Shown here piece by piece: positions 55,521-64,000 of a DNA stretch of 64,000 bases. A program made the translations under genes and the position numbers. The DNA comes from Adiantum capillus-veneris (taxonomy: Eukaryota > Streptophyta > Polypodiopsida > Polypodiales > Pteridaceae). The stretch is taken from positions 103,179,087 to 103,243,086 of the forward strand of contig CM043966.1 in NCBI GenBank assembly GCA_014529385.2, in the 5' to 3' direction. A model generated the notes under the pieces. It searched no databases, was not told the DNA's origin, and saw only the letters and a list, made by a program, of their open reading frames with translations. Each line of letters begins with the position of its first letter. Position 1 is the stretch's first letter.

Positions 55521-55746
55521 TGTTACCATACATATTTCGTAGTGATGTGTGTGAACATACTTAGGACCGCCAAGACATATTTTTCCTTACTAGGAGTTTT
55601 TTTTCCACGTACACTGTATAAACATCCATCATTCAAGGGCTAACTGGTCTTTCAATTGTGCACTAAGCAATACTACTTTCTCTACTACTTGAGCTTCTTC
55701 ATCTTCTGCAAGCTGTGTGTGTTTCCTTGCAACTCTATTTCCAACA
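55521..55746 (+). repeat. 5' LTR of the second copia copy (226 bp)
   Basis: It aligns with the full-length 227-bp 3' LTR of the nested copia and keeps the segment missing from that element's 5' LTR. Confidence 0.88.
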
Positions 55747-55748
55747 AT

Positions 55749-55760
55749 TGGTATTCGAGC
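55749..55760 (+). other. Primer binding site, one mismatch
   Basis: TGGTATTCGAGC, two mismatches by strict count from TGGTATCAGAGC, directly after the LTR. Confidence 0.8.
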
Positions 55761-56169
55761 AGGTTGCATCCTCTCAGGTATAGTCGTCAGCGTCACCTGC
55801 TCACTTTCTCCAATTTGGGTGAGCTTTGGTGAGCGTCAACAGGTCGACAAATACTTTGGGTAAGCTTGTAGAGCTTGGTCTACTCATATTTTTCATTTGG
55901 ACTCATTTCGGCCTCTGTTTCCACTACATGTAGTACTGTGCAGGCAATTTTGTTTGTTTTTGTAAATTTTTTATTAGTGCTATTTTCTGCATAATAGGTT
56001 CCTTATAGTCTTCTTTGGGTTTTGCTATATAGCGTGTGTAAGTTTTGCTATATAGTTTTGTAGGTTCCTTACAATCTTCTTTGGGTTTTGCTATATAGCG
56101 TGTGTAAGTTTTGCTCCATTTTTACTATTTTTGGGCAGTTTTCACATCAGGTGCAGGCACTCGCCACGG

Positions 56170-57277
56170 CTGACAACATCACATATGTGTTCAAGATGTT
56201 TGTCACCACTGAGATAAATTGAATGGGGACAATTACCCAATGTGGTCTTACATGATACAACATGTTCTTGTGTCAAAGGGAATTTGGAATGTTGTGCAGG
56301 GCAGGGCATTGATGTACGTCCCAATTTTGTGGATACAAGCGCTGTTGAGAATGTTGCAAGTTTTGGCAGCAAGATTGTTGTTGCTAGAGCTATTTTGTCT
56401 ATGACTGATCAGGCTTGTTGGGATGTTAGAGATGAACTAGCTCATCCACTAATTGCATTATCAATGAAGCGCACTATTACTCACATTCGCTCAGCTAAAT
56501 CAGCTAAACAAGCTTGGGATATTTTGGCTGATCTTAATGGAAGTCACAATGAGGCTAAAATTGCATTGCTGCGTAAAAAGCTGGAGTCAAAGATTAGGCA
56601 TGAGGACTATTCTTGATGCTTTGCAAGATTTTTTCAGACTTTTGCTAGTACTTGGACTCTCTTGGAGACTTATGACCCAAGGAAATCTTGATGTTGTCAA
56701 GTTTGATGCATTATGCACATTGCTGTTGCAAGAGTCATTTTCAAGAAAGAACATGGCTAAACAGCGTGCAGTTCAACATGATTTTTTTGCTCAAAGAAAA
56801 GATGGTAATAGTAATGTAGTAACTTCTTGTGGTTCTTCAGTAAGTGAAAAATCACATGTTCCTAATAATGATTCTGATGGAGTGCCTCTTTTCTTGTGAA
56901 AAAGGCAAGAAGAAGATGCGCTGCCATTATTGCAAGACCAATGATCACTTGATTAAGGAATGTCCTAAATTAAAGGCCAAAAAAGAGGACAAGAAGAAAG
57001 AGTCTGGTTATACTACAATAGTTGTAAATCTGTGAAAGGATATTGTGATGCTATGTAGATGCAGAGTGGGCATTTAGTGCAGAAAGTACTTATGATCCTT
57101 TTGTCCATGATGCATGTATGTCAGTTTCTACAGATTTACATGTGTGGTACTTTGATAGTGGTGCTACAAAGCACATTACCTCACATCGAGACTTGTTTAC
57201 CTCTGTCGAGACTGTTCCTCATGGGAATACAATCATGTGCCAACAATGCCTCTTATTCAGTCAAGGGAGTTGGAAAG
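56170..57277 (+). pseudogene. copia gag to protease, degenerate and truncated
   Basis: The expected start codon is ACG in place of ATG (GCCACGGCTGAC). Gag pieces in shifting frames include GDNYPMWSYMIQHVLVSKG, IRSAKSAKQAWDILADLNGS and FDALCTLLLQESFSRKN. The zinc knuckle CHYCKTNDHLIKEC is complete. Protease begins YFDSGATKHITSHRDLF. The gypsy LTR interrupts it about 45 residues later. Confidence 0.85.
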
Positions 57278-57627
57278 TGTCATAATAACTAATATCTAAT
57301 CTCCTAAATGATTTTCTCATGTTAAACTGATCATTTAATATGGAAAAGTACTAGGGGAGAAAAAACTAGAATATTGGTAAGACTAGAAGACCAGTCTCAC
57401 AGGGATCCAAAGAGGGACCATCTGCAAAAGAGAAATGTGCATCAATGGGCTTTAAAGAAATTAAGGTTCAGCCCATTAAGACTTCCAAAAAGATTAGGTT
57501 CCAAAATTAAATGAAAGGTTCTATGGTCGAACGTTAGGGACATTTGGATGCTTGTGGGGAGACTCAAAAGTCTTCCCACATCCCTATCAAGGAGGGGGGA
57601 GAGCCATTTTTGTAGGGGATGAGAGAG

Positions 57628-57738
<111 letters not shown>

Positions 57739-58218
57739 TCCAAGCTCCCTTTGCACAAAGGGCATAATGGACACATGTCAGGTTCCTAGCCCAGTTGCCC
57801 CCAAGGTGCATTCAAATCCTATTAGATGGACATAGAGATGGATCAATGAGAATTAGGCTAGAGTAAATTTACTTTAATTCATTTAGAAACACTTGATAAA
57901 AGAACGAATAGAAATTAAGCTCTCTAGAAGACTATTGGACAGTCTACCAAGGGGTTCAATGAGCATTCAACAGCCCAATGGCTTGCCTGATTCCTATTGG
58001 CCAGAAGACTAAGAGGTACAATGATAGTTTAATTCAATTATTAAAATAACTAATTCTCTCACAAAAGTGGAAAGGGGACCACATGTCACAAGGCTATCGC
58101 TTATGCTTCTTGATTGTCATTGGCTAAGCTCTGCAAGGGCCAATAAGATGCAAGCATGAGCAAATAGCAAGAGGGGTCGACCAAGAGAGAGAGGGGGACT
58201 GATTTTTGCAAGGCATTA

Positions 58219-58219
<1 letters not shown>

Positions 58220-58313
<94 letters not shown>
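58220..58313. repeat. (CA)n microsatellite, about 47 units
   Basis: A second uninterrupted CA run in the same LTR. The equivalent place in the sister LTRs holds only about 8-10 GT units on the opposite strand. Confidence 0.97.
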
Positions 58314-58314
<1 letters not shown>

Positions 58315-59017
58315 TCACACAAGCTCATGTGTGAAGTAACGAAGACTATCTCCTTCTCAAGCTTTAATGGAGAGCTCATCATCTACTGAAAGCTTGTGAG
58401 AAGGGAGGCCTACACCAACAACTCTTGTCTTTGTGATGCAAATCCAACCAAGAGCCAAACTTCAATGGATGCTCCTATACCATGCTAATTACTAAGCTAT
58501 GCTAAGCTATTAAGAGTAATTATGTGAGAAGAAACACTTCTTTCTCGTAAGAATACTCCTTCTTCCTCTTGATCTACTCTTATACCCCGCTAGCTCTCAC
58601 CATCTTTGAAGGTGTGTGAGGTCTTGGATCTGAGACTGTGAGGGAATTGATGTTGTGTTTTCAAGTGTAAGCTTGGTGCTTGAAGCTCCCATCTTCATTG
58701 CACCAGCAAGTTATTGAAGGAACACAAAGTATTGTATTGTAAAATGTCTCCCTTGATGAGGAAAACCTATAATACAAAGCCTTTTGGAGGGGGGACCGGC
58801 TCCATGTAAATCCGGTCCTCAAGTGTTGTCAATAGTTTAATTTCTCTCTCTTTTGGAAGTATTGTTCATGCCTATCTAACTGGGTGTTATGATTTTGTTG
58901 CTCTCTCCATCCAAGCACTCTTGCTATGCTCATTAGGAATCTATTCTTAATGAAATGCTCACTATGTCTAAGTTATTTTTCGGTATACACAAGTTACTAG
59001 ACTATTAAATGTTACAT

Positions 59018-59029
59018 TGGTATCGAAGC
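59018..59029 (+). other. Primer binding site of the second gypsy
   Basis: TGGTATCGAAGC, two bases different from the initiator-Met site and one from the sister copy's TGGTATCAAAGC. Confidence 0.82.
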
Positions 59030-59428
59030 ACAAGGTTTCTCTTTTCTTGCTCAAGAAGGAGGCCCTCAAGCTGACTATAAATGGTTGGTATTATTAATTG
59101 CAATTGAGTAAGTAGAATAGGGATTTTTCATCCTTGTAGTACGATTGCTTCGTACAAATAACGGGGCATCACCATCGAGAGCTATGGTCTTAATAGTGGA
59201 ATCCTACGGGTCTTGCCTACAGCTTAACCACTATTGAGTTATTAGAAGCTTGTCAGGAGTCGGTACTATTTTGGTGGTGAAAGACCCTCTCTTCTATTCC
59301 TTGAAATTTATGATTTCAAGCCACGAGTACAGGAGCTTGAGTGATTTTCTAACGGGGTTAAGAGGAGTAGCAACTAGGGCTTGAAGTGCCAAATTACACT
59401 TAAAATTTTAGACCTAAAAGTTGTTAGA

Positions 59429-60430
59429 ATGGATGACAATAGTAAAGAGAGTGAAATTAATGTTGATAGCTTTGATTTTGCTAATGAACAAGCTACTAAT
59501 GATGTCTCTATGCGTGTCAATTACCTTGTTACTAGGCTTCAACAAGCCATGGGCAATCCATCTCTCCAAGATGAAGTGCAACGGCAACTACACACTCATG
59601 GGATTCTCCAAACTCTCGACCAAGAAGAGAGAGTACCTAGGAAGCCTCCTTGTGAGACTTCCAAAAGAGGCCTCTCCCCGATAAGGGAAAGAGAAGAGGA
59701 TCCGTACAAAGGGCTCAAAAATCTACTACTTGACGATGCATCTCCTTCTTAAAGGAGAACTTAAGTTTCAATGGTAGATCCCCCACCGAAGAACGAGAAA
59801 GAAGAGAGTCTCTTGTCACCTCGGCGGAGATGGCTCCACGAAGACGGTGGGCAAAACACTCTCCAACATCCCCTGAATGGAGAAGCTCCACGAACATGGA
59901 AAGCTTTAAGAGCTTCCATCATGAAGCAGTTTTTGGCTACCGATGCCAAAGACAAAGTACTCACCGAATGGCGAAGCTTGAAGCTCTCTCCCTACGAATC
60001 TATTCACAAATATGTAGACAAGTTTTGGGATTTACATCTGAAAGCCACTTTCTTCAAAAAGATGGATTTTGGAGAGCAAAAAAAAACAATTTTGTGCAGG
60101 TTTAACTGAAGATATGGCAGAGTATGTCAACTCCCAAATGCCACGCACCATATTTGCGGTCACACACCATACCATGGTGGCTTCACGAATCAATTTCCAA
60201 CAAGGGGCTAAGAGAAATCCTAAGCCCATGGAAACAAGGACCGTAACGAGTCTAAGGGGAAGGACAATGTCCAAAATTCTCCTAAAGGCAACACCAACAA
60301 CAACAAAGCTAAGGAGAAGGGAGTTTATAAAGCAAAAATAAACTCCCTCCTAAAGGTCTAGAACTTATCGTAAAGATAATCACTGTTTCAAGTGCGGGGA
60401 GCAAGGGCATGCCTATCGTGCTTGTCCCCA
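59429..60430 (+). pseudogene. Gypsy gag with intact zinc knuckle, frameshifted
   Basis: Starts MDDNSKESEINVDSFDFANE at 59429; the ATG 48 bases upstream does not fit the sister copy. The N-terminal part (VTRLQQAMGNPSLQDEV) ends at a TAA at 59750. The capsid is in another frame (FLATDAKDKVLTEWRSLKL, YVDKFWDLHLKA), and FCAGLTEDMAEYVNS is in a third. At 60384-60425 a complete CX2CX4HX4C knuckle reads CFKCGEQGHAYRAC. Confidence 0.84.
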
Positions 60431-60464
60431 CAAGAATACACAAAATGAGCCTCCTAGAGCTACC

Positions 60465-61540
60465 TTGGTCGAAATCCAAGAAGAGGATACTCACCACAAA
60501 GGATCTCCTCTATGCCATGCTTGGGAAAAGGTAAGAGAACATGATGCTTTCATTCTCTTTGACCCTGGTTCTACTCACAATTTCATATCCACAGAGTTGA
60601 CCACCAAGCTAGGCATCCAAGCCTATGAGATGGGAGATGTCCTACCTACCGATGGTGCTTTCAAGGGAAAAGAAGCATCAATCACTCCCTTAAATTGGGA
60701 AATTGAGACTCCATGTCCAAAGCTATGTGGACAAGGAGATTTCTTTATCTCTCCTCTCAAACACGAGGATGTAATCCTAGGGGCACCATGGTTTGATCGC
60801 ATGGCTGCCAATGTTAAATTCCCTGAAAGGAAAATCTACTTTAGGTTCAGGGAAAAAGATATATACATAGATGCTAAGGAGTTGGGTAACACCATACCCA
60901 TTGTACATACGCAAGCTTTCAATAAGTCAATAAAGAGCTCTATTTTCGAGTACATGATTTTTGTTAAAGATTCTCAAAATAAACTTAATGCTTTAGCAAA
61001 AGAAAATATAAAAAATCACAAGGAATTAGAGTTATCCAATTTTCTCAAGGAATTTCAAGATGTTTTTATTGACAAAATCCCTTGTGAACTACCTTCTAAA
61101 CGAGGCAATGATGACCATGCAATTGAACTTCTTCCAGGAAGTTCACCGCATAATAAACCTCCTTATAGAGTTTCCCGAACTCAACAAGAGGAGATTATGC
61201 GGCAAGTGCATGAGTTAGTTGAGAAGGGCATGGTTAGGCCTAACTCATCTCCATTTTGTTCACCCGTGTTATTAGTGTAAAAGAAAGACGGGACATATCG
61301 TATGTGTGTCGACTATAGATCACAAAATAGGATCACTATCAAGAATATCTTTCCCGTTTCATGGGTGGAAGACCTATTTGATAAGCTACAAGGGTCGACC
61401 TACTTCAGTAGTAATGACCTAAAAAGTGGCTACCATTAAATAAGGATAGTCGATAAAGACATTGTAAAGAACGCATTTTGCACTATGTTTGGTCTTTACG
61501 AATACATTGGCCTTGGAGCTGTTTTGCTCCAAGAAGGGCA
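60465..61540 (+). pseudogene. Gypsy protease and partial reverse transcriptase
   Basis: A 271-codon open stretch starts with the retropepsin-like domain (FILFDPGSTHNFISTELTTKL, where the usual D-S/T-G reads D-P-G), then DVILGAPWFDRM. The pre-RT linker (FQDVFIDKIPCELP) and RT fingers (HELVEKGMVRPNSSPFCS) follow, ending in a TAA at 61278. RT remnants continue to FGLYEYI at about 61507. The text then jumps to RNase H, so the palm with the catalytic DD is gone. Confidence 0.87.
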
Positions 61541-62675
61541 CGCCATAGCCTACGAAAGTCGAAGGCTTATTGAGCAAGCTCTAGTATATATGAAAAGGAA
61601 CTCCTCGCAGTTCTACATGCCTTAGAATCGTGGAAGGACTATTTATTGGGGACTCCTTTCATTCTGTGGGATGGATCACCAAATCCTGACGTAGACCAAG
61701 CTCTTCCATAAACAAATGAGGTGGGAAAATTTCCTTTCGCAATTTCATTTTCATATTGCTCACATAGCTGGCAAGCATAATCAAGTAGCCGATGCACTCT
61801 CAAGACGACCAAGAGTAAATGCGGCTTCCATAGCAACTCACGATGATCTATCTTCTATGATGGATGAGTTCGCTATTGATCTCGATTTTAGAGATGTGAT
61901 TTCAGCCCTTGCACTAGGGAAAAAAGAAGAACCATTTACCTTACAAGATATATATCTTCTCTATGGCATTAGACCATGCGTTACTAACTCACTACATGAG
62001 AAAGTAATGTATGAATCTCATGTTCCTCCTTATGCGGTGCACAGAGGGATTCAGTCTACCCTAAAAGGGATAGAAACATATTTCTATTGACTTGCCATGA
62101 AAGAAACATCCGAGAGTATGTTTCTAAATGTGTGGTATGCCAAAAGATGAAGTTTGATAGAGGGAAGCAACCTGAATTGCTTCAACCTTTGGCAATCTCC
62201 AATTCACCATGGGAGAGCATATCCATGGATTTTATCTTTGGATTGCCTAAGTCTATCCATGGGAATACGGGAATATGGACGATAGTAGACATGTTCAGCA
62301 AACAAGCTCATTTTATACCTGTTAAAAAGACTATCAAAGCCCATCAAATGGAAACCCTCTTCATATCAAAAATCTTCAAGTACCATGGCTTTCTAATGCC
62401 CATAGTGTCGGGTAGAGATCCTAGAATGACCAGTAGTTTCTGGAAGGGTCTCTTTGAGAATCTAGGTACAAGTCTAAACTTCTCTTTGGCATATCATCCC
62501 CAAACGAATGACCAAAGTGAAATAGCTAACCTAACAATTCATGATCTACCAAAATACTATGTAAGAGAAGTAGATCAAAAGTCCCAATGGGAGAAGTACT
62601 TATCATTAGTGGTGTATGCCTACAATAACACTATACATACCTCCACCAAAAAAGCACCTTTTGAGGTAATTGAGG
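61508..62675 (+). pseudogene. Gypsy RNase H and integrase
   Basis: RNase H pieces (GLGAVLLQEGHAIAYESRRL, HIAGKHNQVADALSRRP) are broken by frameshifts and a stop near 61625. Integrase begins after KVMYESHVPPYAVHRGIQST, has a stop at 62088, then the zinc pair CVVCQKMK, the core Asp in MDFIFGLPKS, DMFSKQAHFIPV, a region with SGRDPRM (second Asp), and YHPQTNDQSEIANL with the catalytic Glu. It ends KAPFEVIEV at the junction with the next LTR. Confidence 0.87.
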
Positions 62676-63150
62676 TGTAGACGGCTGGATAGTTCACTAT
62701 GTGGGAGCGTCCTCTTAGGAGATGGGCAGCGAATTACTTAGTAGTTACTATGGTAATTACTACAGTAAACCTGAAGTGTATAAATAGGGCCCATTACATC
62801 GTAATCGGGTTGGCAATTGTTATCATTTGGGTTAGCACTTTGGCTACACTTGTACATGAGAATCATTGGCAGTATTGTCGACTGTACTCTCTTTGTAAAT
62901 CATATTTGCTGTAATCCTGATCTTTAATCCCAATCATGGCATATATTCCTATTACACTTACTTCTCATCCAGTCTTCTGAATGTGAATCTGAACCTTATT
63001 TCCAGTACATAAGTCTGATTTATTCCAGTATCCAAATTCCAGTCTAGTTTCTGATTTCTGTCCAGTCTACTTTATGAAATCTTCTCACACTAGTAGTTGA
63101 AATCTTCTAGCACTGGAGTTAGCTGTCTCAAGAGATCATCTCCAATTCCA
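62676..63150 (+). repeat. 5' LTR of a third gypsy-like element
   Basis: A new sequence begins TGTAGACGGCTGG where the previous integrase stops. It contains a TATA box (TGTATAAATAGGG) at about 62776 and CT-rich U5-like text, and ends near TCCAATTCCA. No second LTR is available to confirm the ends. Confidence 0.6.
62776..62788 (+). promoter_or_regulatory. TATA box of the third gypsy-like LTR
   Basis: TGTATAAATAGGG, about 100 bases into the LTR, a good plant TATA consensus. Confidence 0.6.
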
Positions 63151-63153
63151 TTT

Positions 63154-63171
63154 TGGCGATCACGATGACAC
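63154..63171 (+). other. Possible primer binding site, not initiator-Met
   Basis: TGGCGATCACGATGACAC begins three bases after the LTR end. TGG fits the CCA end of a tRNA, but the donor tRNA is not identified. It differs from every other primer site in this window. Confidence 0.45.
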
Positions 63172-63224
63172 GAGCTGAAGCTCGTTGACTGAAAAACTCT
63201 TCTCCCAGTTGGAAGTTTTTAGCA

Positions 63225-64000
63225 ATGGAACCTAAATCCAGTCGTGGCCGAAAATCCACCATTCGTGTTGATCCCATTCCTGAGGAGTCAGGAAGAGAGT
63301 CTGACCCCAAGCAAGAGAAGATGACTGACAGTGAGGCTTAGGAGGAGCATAGTCAGGCTGATGAGGCGCATGACTCACAACACTCTAGTCATTCTCGCCG
63401 CCGACGGGTAGAACGGGCAGCACGGAAAGCCAAGAGTTCCAAGAGTTCTCGGTCTCGGCGGGGGGATGAGGGTACCAAGGGAAGTAAAGATAATCACCGT
63501 ACTTCTAGCGGACAAACCAAAGAAGACACTGACACTGAGACAAAGATAGAGATTGATTGGAATGCTGACACTGACAATTGCAAGAAGTCTCCCAAGCGCG
63601 ATTCTAAATCCAAGAAGATAAGTGGCAAGATCAGTGGTAATCAAAATGATTACATAGCTTCCCTGAAAATTTCTTTTCCAATATTCAAGGGAGGTAAAAA
63701 GGATGATCCAGACGTTCACATATAGGCTTTCGAGCAGTATGCTGAACTGAAAAATATTGATGAAGATGATTGGGGGGAATATTTTCCACAAACCTTGAAG
63801 GAGGCAGCGAGGAAATGGTCTTACCATTACCCTGCCTGCCAGCTCAGATCATACAACAAATTGCTTAAAGCCTTCAGGTTGGAATATTCTGACAACAGAG
63901 GGGATAAAGATATTATCTGTGAACTAGATAAGATCAAACAGAGACATTTATCAGTCCGCAGTTATGTGGAAAAGATCAAGGAGCTAACCAGGCAGTTACA
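63225..64000 (+). pseudogene. Gag of the third gypsy-like element (runs off the window)
   Basis: Starts MEPKSSRGRKSTIRVDPIPE. It is highly charged, with an RS/RR-rich stretch (SRRRRVERAARKAKSSKSSR). It then enters a retrotransposon gag capsid: FPIFKGGKKDDPDVHI, EYFPQTLKEAARKWSYHY and KLLKAFRLEYSDN, ending SYVEKIKELTRQL at the window edge. In-frame TAG codons occur at about 63340 and 63724. It is unlike the gag of the two gypsy copies upstream. Confidence 0.72.

Larger units (their letters stand above)
55521..57277 (+). mobile_element. 5' part of a second copia copy, cut by a gypsy insertion
   Basis: An LTR like that of the nested copia (TGTTACCATACAT...TTCCAACA) is followed by a primer site with one mismatch, gag and the start of protease. 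It ends at GGAGTTGGAAAG, exactly where the gypsy LTR begins. The remainder is not seen in the window. Stops and frameshifts are common. Confidence 0.88.

Overview
This window looks like nuclear DNA of a land plant. It is AT-rich and dominated by decayed LTR retrotransposons that begin TG, end CA and carry initiator-Met-tRNA primer sites (TGGTATCAGAGC type). It also holds a plant-type L1-like LINE remnant, a DUF659 hAT transposase remnant, small terminal-inverted-repeat (TIR) elements and many CT, AC and poly-G tracts. One host gene looks intact: an intronless DUF868-family gene at 30133-31044. The species cannot be fixed from the sequence. The large, old repeat load and the divergent DUF868 protein would suit a fern or another non-flowering plant, but that is a guess.

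Layout. 1-2640 is the 3' end of a Ty3/gypsy element with its polypurine tract and 3' LTR. 3138-6480 is a 3'-truncated Ty1/copia element on the minus strand. 8833-14891 is bounded by a 220-bp direct repeat with a degenerate primer site and encloses a small internally deleted copia-type element (10807-14000). 15642-15890 is a kinase-like fragment, followed by a nearly complete but dead copia element (15910-21177). 24180-26110 is a LINE remnant. 26562-29039 holds a 371-bp tandem repeat and a cluster of TIR elements; one of them carries perfect RNA polymerase III box A and box B sequences. 30133-31044 is the DUF868 gene, with a Tourist-like MITE 1.2 kb downstream. 34.2-38 kb is AT-rich, with several tandem duplications and a kinase-like/RING-like gene remnant. 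38.6-39.9 kb is the hAT remnant.

The right third is a nest of retrotransposons that can be put in order. A degenerate copia fragment (40290-42516) was hit by a minus-strand gypsy element (42522-55415, target duplication TGATC). A copia element (42834-47883, target duplication ATGCT) later jumped into that gypsy element's left LTR, and a 461-bp TIR element entered its right LTR. Each LTR preserves the other's empty site. Next door, a second copy of the same copia family (55521-57277) was cut by a second copy of the same gypsy family in the opposite orientation (57278-62675). A third, unrelated gypsy-like element begins at 62676 and runs off the window.

No retroelement here looks able to move by itself: every coding region has stops, frameshifts or domain deletions. 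No bacterial-style operon, CRISPR array or new enzyme system was seen. The most unusual items are the TIR element with a pol III promoter, the reciprocal empty sites in the nested LTRs, the protease-to-RNase-H deletion derivative at 10.8-14 kb, and the remnants of a divergent kinase-like family.
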